64,000 bases of DNA from Rhodobacterales bacterium (GCA_021155205.1 JAJNPS010000015.1:124001-188000); one strand, 5' to 3'; shown: positions 8,943-17,904, counted from the stretch's first letter. The notes: generated by a model not told the origin, from the letters alone. Numbers and translations are program-made.

Positions 8943-11360
8943 ATGAAAACCCATACCCGCGTGGTCGTCATCGGCGGCGGCGTCGTCGGCTGTTCCGTCC
9001 TTTACCACCTGACCAAACTCGGCTGGTCGGACGTCACCCTGATCGAACGGGCGGAATTGACCGCCGGGTCCACCTGGCACGCAGCGGGCGGGTTCCACAC
9101 GCTGAACGGCGACACCAACATGGCGGCCCTCCAGGGCTATACGATCCGCCTTTACAAGGAACTGGAGGCGATCACCGGCATGTCGTGCGGCCTGCACCAC
9201 GTGGGCGGTATCACTTTGGCGGACAATCCCGAACGGTTCGACCAGTTGAAGGCCGAACGGGCCAAGCACCGCTACATGGGCCTTGATACCGCGATCCTGA
9301 CGCCGGACGAGGTCACGAAGATGACCGACGGCATGGTCAACACCAAGGGGATCATCGGCGCGCTTTATGATCCGCTCGACGGCCACCTCGACCCCTATGG
9401 CACCACGCATGCCTATGCCAAGGCCGCGAAAATGGGCGGGGCGGACATCCTCCTGCACACCAGGGTCACGGCCACGAAGCCGACGAAAGAAGGTTGGGAG
9501 GTTGTCACCGACAAGGGCACGATCACCTGCGAGCATCTGGTGAACGCCGCCGGTCTCTGGGCGCGCGAGGTGGGGGCGATGGCGGGGGTCTACCTGCCGC
9601 TGCTGCCGATGGCACACCAGTACCTTGTCACCGACGACATCCCCGAAATCGTGGCGCGCGGCGGGCGCGAGTTTCCGCATGTCATGGACCCCGGCGGGGA
9701 ATCCTATCTGCGTCAGGAAGGTCGCGGCTTCTGCATCGGGTTCTATGAGAAACCCTGCGAGGGCTGGTCCATCGACGGGACCCCCTGGACCTGGGGGCAG
9801 GAGCTTTTGTCAGAACAGTTCGAGAAGATCGCGGACTCGGTCGAATTTGCCTACAGACGCTTTCCCGCGCTGGAACGCGCGGGCGTCAAGCGCGTGATCC
9901 ACGGCCCCTTTACCTTTGCGCCCGACGGCAACCCGCTGATCGGCCCCGTGGGCGGGCTGCGCAACTACTGGTCCGCCTGCGCGGTCATGGCGGGTTTCTC
10001 CCAAGGAGGCGGAATGGGCCTCGCCCTCGCACAGTGGATGATAAATGGCGAGGTCGAACGCGACCCGCGCGGCTTTGACGTCAGCCGGTTTGGCAACTGG
10101 ACCTCACCGGGCTACACCGTCCCCAAGGTCATCGAAAACTACCAGATGCGGTTTTCGGTCAGCTACCCGAACGAGGAACGCCCCGCCGCCCGCCCCTTCC
10201 GCACCACGCCGATGTATGAGGTTTTCGATGGCATGAACGCCGTCTGGGGCGCGCAATACGGGCTGGAAGTGGTGAACTATCACGCCCTGCCCGGCGAGCC
10301 GCGCTATGAGACACCGACCTTCAAGCGGTCAAACGCGTGGGAGGCGACGCGGCAAGAGGTCATGGCCGTCCGCGAGCATGTCGGCATCAACGAGGTGCAG
10401 AATTTCGGCAAATACCGCGTGACCGGACCGAATGCCCGCGCCTGGCTGGACCGGATCATGGCCGGGCTGATCCCGAAACCGGGGCGGCTGTCGCTGACCC
10501 CGATGCTGGCGCATTCCGGCAAGATCATCGGCGATTTCACCGTGTCCTGCCTGTCGGAGACCGAATTTCAGGTCACGGCCAGCTATGGCGCGCAAGGCTG
10601 GCACAGTCGCTGGTTCGAGGCGAACATGGAAGCCGGTGTCACCGTCGAGAACATTTCCGACGCGCGGTCGGGGTTCCAGATCGCCGGACCCAAGGCACGG
10701 GAACTCCTGTCCCGCGTCACTCGGTCAGACGTCAGCGCCGAAGCATTCAAGTTCATGGATGTCCGACGCATGACCATCGGCATGGCCAACTGCATCGTCC
10801 AGCGCGTGAGCTATACCGCCGATCTGGGCTATGAAATCTATTGCGACCACATGTCGGTGCGTCACCTGTGGGACGTGCTGTCGGCAGCGGGAAAGGACCA
10901 TGGCCTGCGCCCGTTCGGCATGCGCGCGATGATGTCCCTGCGGCTGGACAAATGGTTCGGGTCCTGGGGCCGCGAGTTCTCGCCCGACTACACGCCTGCG
11001 GAAACCGGCCTCGACCGTTTCATCCGCTGGAACAAGCCGGTGGACTGGATCGGCAAGGCAGCAGCTACGGCGGAAAAGGCCTCGGGACCCAAGCGCAAGC
11101 TGGTGCCGATGATCGTCGATGCAAAAGACGCCGATGTCGTGGCGTGGGAGCCGATCTGGCTGGACGGCGCGGTGGTCGGGTTCTGCACCTCGGGCGGCTT
11201 TTCCCATTATACCGGGAAATCGCTGGCGCAGGGCTTTGTGCCCGCCGACCGTGCCGTGGACGGGCTGGAGGTGGAGATAGAGATTCTCGGCGAACGCCGC
11301 GCCGCACGGGTCCATATGGCGCCGCTGTTCGACCCGGATGGCGCGCGGATGCGGGGCTGA
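8943..11360 (+). CDS. Dimethylglycine/sarcosine dehydrogenase-like FAD oxidoreductase fused to GcvT domain
   Basis: An 805-aa fusion. Residues 1-400 form a DAO-type FAD domain (VVVIGGGVVGCSVLYHL, then GSTWHAAGGFH, whose His46 matches the covalent-flavin His of dimethylglycine oxidases). Residues about 430-800 form an aminomethyltransferase (GcvT) fold that binds tetrahydrofolate (YGAQGWHSRWFEAN, DLGYEIYCDHMSV, GMRAMMSLRLDKW). The family oxidatively removes N-methyl groups from dimethylglycine or sarcosine and passes the one-carbon unit to folate. The ATG at 8943 follows AAGGGAG at 9 nt. The gene lies after the HAAT importer and converges with the RTX-Hint gene. DMSP demethylase DmdA has only the GcvT part, so this is not DmdA. 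The exact substrate is not determinable. Confidence 0.85.
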   Translation: MKTHTRVVVIGGGVVGCSVLYHLTKLGWSDVTLIERAELTAGSTWHAAGGFHTLNGDTNMAALQGYTIRLYKELEAITGMSCGLHHVGGITLADNPERFDQLKAERAKHRYMGLDTAILTPDEVTKMTDGMVNTKGIIGALYDPLDGHLDPYGTTHAYAKAAKMGGADILLHTRVTATKPTKEGWEVVTDKGTITCEHLVNAAGLWAREVGAMAGVYLPLLPMAHQYLVTDDIPEIVARGGREFPHVMDPGGESYLRQEGRGFCIGFYEKPCEGWSIDGTPWTWGQELLSEQFEKIADSVEFAYRRFPALERAGVKRVIHGPFTFAPDGNPLIGPVGGLRNYWSACAVMAGFSQGGGMGLALAQWMINGEVERDPRGFDVSRFGNWTSPGYTVPKVIENYQMRFSVSYPNEERPAARPFRTTPMYEVFDGMNAVWGAQYGLEVVNYHALPGEPRYETPTFKRSNAWEATRQEVMAVREHVGINEVQNFGKYRVTGPNARAWLDRIMAGLIPKPGRLSLTPMLAHSGKIIGDFTVSCLSETEFQVTASYGAQGWHSRWFEANMEAGVTVENISDARSGFQIAGPKARELLSRVTRSDVSAEAFKFMDVRRMTIGMANCIVQRVSYTADLGYEIYCDHMSVRHLWDVLSAAGKDHGLRPFGMRAMMSLRLDKWFGSWGREFSPDYTPAETGLDRFIRWNKPVDWIGKAAATAEKASGPKRKLVPMIVDAKDADVVAWEPIWLDGAVVGFCTSGGFSHYTGKSLAQGFVPADRAVDGLEVEIEILGERRAARVHMAPLFDPDGARMRG

Positions 11361-11379
11361 CCGGCGCCGACGACGGCCC

Positions 11380-14199
11380 CTAGCCTGCCAGCAGAACGCG
11401 CGCCTCATGCGCCCTGAGCGTCGGGCGCGCGGCGGCATAGGATGTCGTGGGCAGGTCTGAAAACAGCGCCACGATCTCGGCGCGCTGACCGGCCTCGATG
11501 GACCCGAAGCTTTGCGCAGCCGGCTGAAAGCTTTCGGACCACAGGCCGGCAGTCTGCACGATTTCGTGGCGGTCAAACAACAGGTGGACATAGGTCACGT
11601 CGGCCAGACAGGGCTGCGTGACCCGCAGGCCGTCAACCAGATGGCGCGCCACCACAAGCACCTCGGCCTCGCCGAACAGCATCTCGGCACCGGGGCCGGT
11701 GATCAGGATGCGGTGCTGCGGCGACACCAAAAGATCAGCCCGCGGCAGACCACCGCCCAGCGACCCTGCGCCGATGCGCACCGGGCAAAGCGCCGGGCTT
11801 GCGATCTGCTCGGCCAGCGTGATGCGCCGTTTGCCGATCCAGCGCAGCGCCTGAAGCCCATGATCGCGCGTGACCACCAGATCGCCGGGCAGCAGGCCTT
11901 CCACCGGGCGCGGACCTGTGGCCGTCTCGATCAGGGTGCCCGCGGTAAAGCAGGTCACGTTGGTCTGATCAAAGGTCAGTCCGCCGGTGATCCCGGTCAA
12001 TGTCAGGGTCGGCCCCGACATGTTGGTGCCGTTGAAGTTGATCACCCCGCCATTGCTGGCAAGATCGTGGTTCAGCGCCTGGATCGCAAAGGTGAAGGTG
12101 GTGCCGTTGGCGGCGTTATAGGCGGCCAGCGTCGCGGGGCTGAAGATCCCCGACAGATCGACAAAGTCGTTGTTGGCCTGGTTGCCGTCGTTGATCGGCC
12201 CGGTATTGCCGGTGTTGAAATCGCTGATGACATCGTTGTTGGACGCCGCGTTCCAGACAAAACGGTCATTCCCCGCGCCGCCGGTCAGCGTGTCGTTGCC
12301 CGCACCCCCGACCAGCGTGTCATTGCCCGCATCACCGGCGAGCACGTCTGCGCCGGCCCCGCCGTCCAGGCTGTCATTTTCGGTCCCGCCCGACAGGGCG
12401 TCGTTGCCATCCTCGCCGAACAACTGGTCGGCACCGGCTCCCCCGACAAGTGTGTCATTTCCCGCCCCGGCCCAGATCGTGTCGACCCCCGCGCCACCAT
12501 CCAGAACGTTCGCACCGACCAGCGCCGACCCGGCCACATCATCAATGATGTCATTGCCATCGCCGCCAAGGACCGTGTCATCCCCGGCCCCGAACAGGAT
12601 CGTATCGTCTCCGATGCCACCGGAAAGAGAGTCCGAGCCCAGACCACCCGATATGAAGTCGTTGCCGTCATCACCGGAAATGGTGTCGTTGCCGTCTTCG
12701 CCCGAGAGGCTGTCGTTGTCCGCCCCGCCGGCGATGACGTCGTCACCGACACCGGCAAGGATCGTGTCATTCCCTGCACCGCCCGAAAACGAGTCGTTGC
12801 CGCCGGTCGTGGCGGGGGTCAGCGTGTTCACGACATTATCGACGAACATGTCGGAGTTGGTCGATCCCGACGCCGCAGTATTGGTGATGCGGATCGTGGT
12901 CGAGGCCGACAGCGCGGTATAGTTCAGCGAAAGGGCATTGGTGGAATTGTTGGCCAGAACCTGCGTCAGCGTCGAGATGACGTTGCCAGTTCCGTCGAGG
13001 ATGTCGATCCGCACCGTCTGGGTCTGGTTGCCGGTGCCGACCTCGCCCGCGCTCAGGTTCAGCGTATAGCTCGACCCGGCCGTCGTGGTCAGCGTCTGCT
13101 GGATGCTGTCGCCAAAGGTGTTTTCGTTGCCTGTGTTGAACAGCACCTGCCCGCCCGACACGTTCGGGGCGGCGCCGCCGGTCGGATTGGCGACCGTCCA
13201 GCCGGTCAGCGCGGTGTCAAAGGTGCTGTTTGTGACCGTCCCGGCCGCTTCGGTCGGGATAGTCTCAGTGATCAGGTCGGCGCCGTCACCACCCGACGCA
13301 GTGTCATTGCCACCGCCGCCATAAATCGTGTCGTTGCCAAGGCCGCCGTCGATATTGTCAGTGCCGTCGCCGCCCCAGAGCATGTCCGCGCCGTCGCCGC
13401 CCGACAGCGAGTCATTTCCCGTGCCGCCGAACAGCGTGTCGGCCGAGGCATCGCTGCCGCCGGTCAGCGTGTCGTTGCCGATCCCGCCGTCGATCACATC
13501 CGCGCCCGTGCCACCATCGACGCTGTCATTGCCGAGGCCCGCGATGACGGAATCATTGCCCGCGCCCGCACGGATCGAATCGTCGTTGCCGGTCGCGCCG
13601 GGCAGCACCGCGTCACTGTTGTCGATCCGGTCGTTGCCGTTGGCAACCGGCTCGATATAGGTTGAATTGATCACATCATTGCCGGCCGTGCCGCTGACCA
13701 CGCCGTCGCGGAACGCCGTCACAAAGCGGTCAGCCTGCAAATTCGCCCCCGAGTTATCAACGCTGTTCAGCGTCAGGGAACGTATCGGCAATGCTTCATA
13801 GGCAGTCGTGTCGGTGTTGGCGGTCAGCTCCGGCGCCAAATAGAGATTGCCCGCCGAATCCTGGACGACGACCGCTGTGACCGTGGCGGTGGTGCCGTTC
13901 GTATAGGTGATGGTGGCGTTGTAGGCGACCGCAACATCAAACGTGAATGTCTGCAATCCCGACCCTATATCGGTCGTGATCGTGTCGTTTGCCAGGGTGT
14001 TGTTGGAGTCCATCGTCCCGGCGGTCCCGCCAAGGTCGTTCAACGTGGCGGTCGTGACGCGCCCCAGCAATGGGTCGCTCACCGATCCGAACGTGGTGTT
14101 ATTCAACAGCGTGACGTTTTCCGCCGTCGTATTTCCCTCGGTCGGGTCAAGGACCGTCGAAGAGTTGCCGAGGAAGATCCAGCTGAACGTCGTGGCCAT
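11380..14199 (-). CDS. RTX calcium-binding protein with C-terminal Hint domain
   Basis: A 939-aa acidic protein rich in Thr, Asn and Gly, probably secreted. The N-terminal 300 residues have no domain I can name. Residues about 165-320 and 470-650 carry RTX nonapeptides of the GGxGxDxUx type (GGTGNDSLSGGDGADML and many more), which bind calcium after export. Between the two arrays is a beta-rich segment. From Cys750 a Hint module follows (CFTAGTLIETATGPRPVEGLLPGD, VVTRDHGLQALRWIG, SPQHRILI, FDRHEIVQTAGLWSESF). The ATG at 14199 has AAGGG upstream. No type-I secretion genes are adjacent. Hint modules can self-cleave; whether this one does is unknown. Confidence 0.85.
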   Translation of the reverse strand: MATTFSWIFLGNSSTVLDPTEGNTTAENVTLLNNTTFGSVSDPLLGRVTTATLNDLGGTAGTMDSNNTLANDTITTDIGSGLQTFTFDVAVAYNATITYTNGTTATVTAVVVQDSAGNLYLAPELTANTDTTAYEALPIRSLTLNSVDNSGANLQADRFVTAFRDGVVSGTAGNDVINSTYIEPVANGNDRIDNSDAVLPGATGNDDSIRAGAGNDSVIAGLGNDSVDGGTGADVIDGGIGNDTLTGGSDASADTLFGGTGNDSLSGGDGADMLWGGDGTDNIDGGLGNDTIYGGGGNDTASGGDGADLITETIPTEAAGTVTNSTFDTALTGWTVANPTGGAAPNVSGGQVLFNTGNENTFGDSIQQTLTTTAGSSYTLNLSAGEVGTGNQTQTVRIDILDGTGNVISTLTQVLANNSTNALSLNYTALSASTTIRITNTAASGSTNSDMFVDNVVNTLTPATTGGNDSFSGGAGNDTILAGVGDDVIAGGADNDSLSGEDGNDTISGDDGNDFISGGLGSDSLSGGIGDDTILFGAGDDTVLGGDGNDIIDDVAGSALVGANVLDGGAGVDTIWAGAGNDTLVGGAGADQLFGEDGNDALSGGTENDSLDGGAGADVLAGDAGNDTLVGGAGNDTLTGGAGNDRFVWNAASNNDVISDFNTGNTGPINDGNQANNDFVDLSGIFSPATLAAYNAANGTTFTFAIQALNHDLASNGGVINFNGTNMSGPTLTLTGITGGLTFDQTNVTCFTAGTLIETATGPRPVEGLLPGDLVVTRDHGLQALRWIGKRRITLAEQIASPALCPVRIGAGSLGGGLPRADLLVSPQHRILITGPGAEMLFGEAEVLVVARHLVDGLRVTQPCLADVTYVHLLFDRHEIVQTAGLWSESFQPAAQSFGSIEAGQRAEIVALFSDLPTTSYAAARPTLRAHEARVLLAG

Positions 14200-14523
14200 T
14201 TCCGGATCCCTTTAGAACCGCGTCCGCCCTGTCGGTGGGGGGGATGCGCGGGAGGTCTGACGGCGCGCCGTCACCGGACGCATGCGCTTGCACGTGCCGG
14301 CAGGACGTACCTCGCATGCGGTCACAATGCACAAAAATTCGACCGAATCAAGGCAGCTTCCCCCAGATATGGCGAGGCGCGGCCCGCTTTCGGCGATCCC
14401 TTGGGGGAATTGCGCCAACACGCAGCCAGCCTGCGCACGCCGCGTTTGCTTTGGCCCGGCAGGCTGGCACCACCCGTCCACGGTGTCCTCAGGCGCCGGT
14501 CAGGGCGGGGCATTGCGGCGTCA
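14200..14523. other. Intergenic gap between two Hint genes, with 16-bp palindrome
   Basis: No credible gene is seen in these 324 bases. The stretch should carry the promoter of the RTX-Hint gene. It contains a separate perfect palindrome at 14258-14273. The short overlapping reading frames on both strands are low-complexity, Arg/Pro-rich shadows. Confidence 0.6.
14258..14273. promoter_or_regulatory. Perfect 16-bp palindrome TGACGGCGCGCCGTCA
   Basis: The fully symmetrical sequence lies 59 nt upstream of the RTX-Hint start codon. Its position fits an operator, but no matching regulator is known to me and random occurrence in GC-rich DNA cannot be ruled out. Confidence 0.35.
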
Positions 14524-15093
14524 TCAGAGGCAAAACGCATCTTGTTGCGCGCCGAGCCAGAGCCCGGCCGCCTGAATTGCCGATGCGGCGGGCAGGCGCA
14601 ATGCGACAAAGGTGATCTGGTCGGGAAAGACACGCATCACATCGCTGTCGCCGACCAGGTCCATGGCGCGCCGCGGCCGTCCGGCGTCTGATCCGGTCAG
14701 GATCGGGGTGCCGGGATGCAGCCAGACCGTCCGGTCCGGCAATCCAGGCCCAAGCGCGCCCGCGCCGATCCGCACCGGCGTCAGGCGCGGTGCGGCGATC
14801 AGTGACAGCCGCGTCATCCTGTCATGCCGGATGTCATGCACCACCTGCGCGCCATGGTCTGCGCTGATGATGCTGTCACCTGTTGCAATCGCCTCGACCG
14901 GCCGCGGCCCATCGGGCGTCATGACGGCGGTTCCTGCGACCAGCATGTGCCAGGCTGCGAGCGGGGCCCCCTGGCCGTTGGGCGCACAGGATTGTCTGCG
15001 GTCGCAGATCGCCATGTCGTGGCAAGCAATGGGATCAAGGAATGCCATGCGTGTTCCCGTGCGGGTCCTGAACCGCCCCCTGATCGGGGGCAT
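14524..15093 (-). CDS. Short Hint-domain protein, nucleophile Cys missing
   Basis: A 189-aa protein related to the flanking Hint proteins: GTAVMTPDGPRPVEAIATGDSIISADHG and TPVRIGAGALGPGLPDRTVWLHPGTPIL match GTLIETATGPRPVEGLLPGD and PVRIGAGSLGGGLPRADLLVSPQHRIL of the RTX-Hint protein. The position of the catalytic Cys is occupied by Met (HMLVAGTAV), the HRIL motif is degraded to TPIL, and the FDRHE segment near the end is absent. The start could be 15093 or 15048 (GGGA site 7 nt before the latter). It may be a decaying paralogue or a non-cleaving variant; the open frame is intact. Confidence 0.6.
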   Translation of the reverse strand: MPPIRGRFRTRTGTRMAFLDPIACHDMAICDRRQSCAPNGQGAPLAAWHMLVAGTAVMTPDGPRPVEAIATGDSIISADHGAQVVHDIRHDRMTRLSLIAAPRLTPVRIGAGALGPGLPDRTVWLHPGTPILTGSDAGRPRRAMDLVGDSDVMRVFPDQITFVALRLPAASAIQAAGLWLGAQQDAFCL

Positions 15094-15153
15094 TGCGCGA
15101 ACCCTGATCGCATCCGGTTAAAATGTGGTTTCGACCCGCCGCCGCAGCATGTG

Positions 15154-15182
15154 AAAAAGGGCCCCGGAACCCGGAGCCCTTT
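15154..15182 (-). terminator. Rho-independent terminator for the upstream Hint gene
   Basis: On the minus strand, AAAGGGCTCCGG pairs with CCGGGGCCCTTT (one G-U, 3-nt loop) and runs into TTTTT. It lies about 150 nt after the stop of the Hint gene that ends at 15329, so that gene and the short Hint gene are separate transcription units. Confidence 0.7.
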
Positions 15183-15328
15183 CCCATCGAAAACCATGCC
15201 GACTGCGACATGGCCCCCGTGCTGCATAACCATTTACCCGACCGACACCCCAAAACCGCCTAACCCCGCGTCACTTGCACCTGCACACCGGGGACATCCA
15301 TCCCTACTCGCACCGCACAAACAAAGCG

Positions 15329-16033
15329 TTACCGTTCCAAAAGCCTTGCCTCCGCCCGCGTCAGGATACGCCGGGCATCGCCAAATCTTGTCTTGGCCTT
15401 CGGGATCTTCAATTCCGGGAACAGCTCGTGAATTTCACTGCGCTGCGAATTTCCCAGCCCCTTCAGCGAATAATCGTCCGGTTGAAAACTCTCGCTCCAG
15501 CAGCCGTTCGACAGCAGGATTTCATGCCGGTCGAACAGAAAGTGGATGTAGGTCGTCCCGAAACTGTCGATTTCGCGCATCCCCATGCCGCCGATCAGGT
15601 GCTTGGCCGCGACCAGCACCTCCGGCTCGTCGAAATGCAGCGCCGTGCGGTCGTTCGAGACGAGGATGCGATGGTTCGGCGACACCATCATGTCACGTTC
15701 CGGCAACCCGTCGCCCAGCGACCCCTCGCGGATCAGGACGGGCTTGAGATGGGCAAACATCTGCAAATCGCGCCATGTCAGCGCGTTCTGTCCGACCCAT
15801 CGGATCGTCTGAATGCCGTTGTCGCGGGTGACGACCTTGTCCCCGGCCTTGAGCAGTTCCGCCGGCATTTCGCCGCGCGGCGTCGCGATCAGCGTGCCTT
15901 GGGTAAAACAGGGCGTCACGGACCGATCCGGCGCACCCTCTGCTGCGCTGCCCGGATGTTGCACGCCTGAATTTCCCGCATTTGGTGCACGATGTCCACC
16001 CGTCCGGTCAAGGTCTTCATCGCCGGTCTTCAT
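15329..16033 (-). CDS. Hint domain-containing protein
   Basis: A 234-aa protein made almost wholly of one Hint module. Residues from Cys42: CFTQGTLIATPRGEMPAELL, then KAGDKVVTRDNGIQTIRWVG, MMVSPNHRILVSND, and IHFLFDRHEILLSNGCWSESFQPDD. Both the N-terminal Cys and the distal HRIL/FDRHE blocks are kept, in contrast to the short paralogue next to it. I place the start at 16033 (AAGGCG 5-6 nt upstream); the frame is open back to an ATG at 16138, but that extension is Arg-rich with weak ribosome site. Such stand-alone Hint proteins are frequent in Rhodobacteraceae and their job is unknown. A terminator follows. Confidence 0.75.
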   Translation of the reverse strand: MKTGDEDLDRTGGHRAPNAGNSGVQHPGSAAEGAPDRSVTPCFTQGTLIATPRGEMPAELLKAGDKVVTRDNGIQTIRWVGQNALTWRDLQMFAHLKPVLIREGSLGDGLPERDMMVSPNHRILVSNDRTALHFDEPEVLVAAKHLIGGMGMREIDSFGTTYIHFLFDRHEILLSNGCWSESFQPDDYSLKGLGNSQRSEIHELFPELKIPKAKTRFGDARRILTRAEARLLER

Positions 16034-16831
16034 TCGTTCGCCTTGCACTTCCCGCCGCGCCGGACATGTGCCGCGCGACCCATCTGCCACACTCCGCACG
16101 CCGCCCCACGCGGTCGCCCGGTCGTCCGATACAGGCATATGTTCTGTCTGCCTGCGGATTGGGCCTGGTCATGCGGGCGGCGGGACGTGTCATGGCCTTC
16201 CGTCGCCCGTCGCGGGCAATCGTCATGCCCGATCTGCAGCATGACGGGCGGAGAACATCCGGCCCCCGAAAGGCAGCATGACAGCACCCAATGCCTCCCC
16301 TGTAAGGATGCACCCGATACATGACCGCCCCCGCAGCCGATATGTCTTCCCAGCAGACCCATCCTGCCTAGCGCGCGCCGGGGCCGCCGCAAAGGGGGCC
16401 AACGCCGCGCCGCCGCCCCTTGCCGCATGTTCGCCGGCTTCGCCGCAAAAGCCGTTCCCGAGACGCTCGCGTCAAGGATGTAGGGCTGTGGGCAACGGGC
16501 AGTCACGCGGCAGATTTTCATTGTTGCAATGGGCTTCATTTGAACAGCTTTCGTCTCAAGGTTGTGAAGAAATCGCTAATTCCAAGTCCCGGATTTCATG
16601 ACAATTTTCGCCTGATGGTTGTGAGGCGTTCGCGCAGAAAAAAATTGCGCGCTGCCAGTGCCAAAGGACCATGTTGTTGCAGCACCGGAACCAATGCGCA
16701 GGCATCGCACCGGATCATCTGCAAAGCCTGCATGATCGGTTCGTGGCGGCTGCGAATCAGTCTGTGGCACCGTGCCCGAGGCGCCGCGACGGGCGGCCAC
16801 CGCATAGGTGGGGCGGTACGGACCGGCGTGC
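16034..16831. other. Gene-poor 0.8-kb gap with imperfect direct repeat
   Basis: No convincing gene. Long frames exist on both strands (for example 16030-16539 minus and 16420-16935 plus), but they are Arg/Cys-rich with no recognisable domain and cross each other. The segment 16500-16660 is noticeably richer in A+T than its surroundings and carries two copies of a 21-nt motif. A small RNA or a lost gene is possible, but nothing decisive is visible. Confidence 0.5.
16549..16626. repeat. Two copies of TTTCGYCTSAWGGTTGTGARG, 57 bp apart
   Basis: Copies at 16549-16569 and 16606-16626 agree at 17 of 21 positions and share a TCGC slightly further on. They lie in the A+T-richer part of the gap. Direct repeats with a fixed spacing suggest paired protein sites or a local duplication. 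No function can be assigned. Confidence 0.35.
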
Positions 16832-16915
16832 TGGTACGGGTGGTCGGACTCGAACCGACACTCCTTGCGGAAGCAGATTTTGAGTCTGCCGCGTCTACCA
16901 TTCCGCCACACCCGC
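16832..16915 (-). tRNA. tRNA-Leu (anticodon CAA)
   Basis: On the minus strand the sequence folds as a class-II tRNA: acceptor GCGGGTG with CACCCGT, anticodon stem GCAGA/TCTGC around the loop CTCAAAA (anticodon CAA, Leu), a variable arm, the GGTTCGAGTCC T-arm, and an encoded CCA end. Length is 84 nt. It stands alone between the gap and the zinc peptidase gene. Confidence 0.93.
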
Positions 16916-17046
16916 GCAGGCCTGCCCCATGGTAGCGACCGGCAGGACCGATCGGGGGCGCGTCTGTCTATAGTCGCGCAGCGTCCCGCACTCAAGGCCG
17001 CGCCGGCAGACCCGTGCAAAAATGACGCGCCCGCTTTTTGGCGGGG

Positions 17047-17904
17047 CTACAGGCTTGCGGCCCCGAACGTGTCGCAATCGGTCAGCTTGCCCGACTGCAT
17101 CCCCGTGATCAGCCAGCGTGCACGCTGTTCGGACGTGCCATGGGTAAAGCTGTCGGGCATCGGAGTGCGCCCTGCATTGCGCTGCAATGTGTCGTCGCCG
17201 ATCTGCTGCGCGGCGTTTACCGCCTCCTGGACATCTGTCTGGTCGATGGAGCCGAACATTTCCGACGCCGACCGCGCCCAGATGCCAGCCAGGCAATCGG
17301 CCTGAAGTTCCACCTGCACGGAGATCGCGTTGCTTTCAGCCTCGCTCACCTGCTGGCGGACAGATGTGGTCTTGGCAAGGATGCCCAGTTCGTCCTGGAC
17401 CTGGTGGCCGACCTCATGCGCCACCACATAGGCGGCGGCAAAATCGCCCTTGGCCCCCATCTGCGTCGCCATGGTGCTGAAGAAATCGGTGTCGAGATAG
17501 ATCTTCTTGTCGACCGGGCAGTAGAACGGCCCCGTCGCGCCGCTCGCATCGCCGCAGGACGACCGGGTGACGCCCTTGTAAAGGACCAGCGTCGCGGGTG
17601 TGTAGGGGCGGCCGACCTGTTCGTCGAAGATCTTTTTCCAGACCTCTTCGGTATCGGCCAGGGTGACGGACACGAACTGCCCCGCCTCTTCGTCCGCGGG
17701 CGTGATCTCGGTGCCGCCGGACTGGATCTGGCCCGTCCCGCCGCCCTGCTGCAGCACCGCCATCGGATCGCCGCCCAGCGCCCAGACGATCAGCGCGATG
17801 ACCACAAGGCCCACGCCGCCACCGCCGACGACCCCGCCCCGCGACGGTCCCGACCGGCGCCGGTCCTCGATGTTGTTGCTGCCCCGCCGCCCACGCCATT
17901 CCAT
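17047..17904 (-). CDS. Neutral zinc metallopeptidase, YpfJ family
   Basis: A 285-aa membrane-anchored protein. Residues 1-28 are basic, residues about 30-46 form one hydrophobic helix (GVGLVVIALIVWALGG), and the rest is predicted periplasmic. The zinc motif HEVGHQ lies near residue 165 and is followed by the conserved ADCLAGIWA and RNAGRTPMPDSFTHGTSEQRARW blocks of the family (UPF/COG2321). The ATG at 17904 was chosen because the family starts with MxWRGRRxSxNIEDRR. Biological substrate is unknown. Confidence 0.88.
   Translation of the reverse strand: MEWRGRRGSNNIEDRRRSGPSRGGVVGGGGVGLVVIALIVWALGGDPMAVLQQGGGTGQIQSGGTEITPADEEAGQFVSVTLADTEEVWKKIFDEQVGRPYTPATLVLYKGVTRSSCGDASGATGPFYCPVDKKIYLDTDFFSTMATQMGAKGDFAAAYVVAHEVGHQVQDELGILAKTTSVRQQVSEAESNAISVQVELQADCLAGIWARSASEMFGSIDQTDVQEAVNAAQQIGDDTLQRNAGRTPMPDSFTHGTSEQRARWLITGMQSGKLTDCDTFGAASL

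Noticed and set aside
7077..9680. An 867-codon minus-strand open frame
   Set aside because: It runs antisense to livH, livM and the dehydrogenase gene, crosses their gap and has His/Arg/Gln-rich shadow composition; the plus-strand genes have strong domain support.
8943..11360. DMSP demethylase dmdA
   Set aside because: DmdA consists of the GcvT fold only; this protein has a complete N-terminal FAD oxidoreductase domain with a covalent-flavin His.
12270..13600. CRISPR-like regular repetition
   Set aside because: The repeats are degenerate, coding, and in phase with calcium-binding nonapeptides.
11512..13665. A 717-codon plus-strand open frame
   Set aside because: It is the antisense of the RTX-Hint gene; its apparent repeats mirror the RTX nonapeptides.
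16030..16539. A 169-codon minus-strand frame in the gap
   Set aside because: Arg/Cys/Gly-rich, overlaps the Hint gene 5' region, and has no ribosome site or domain.
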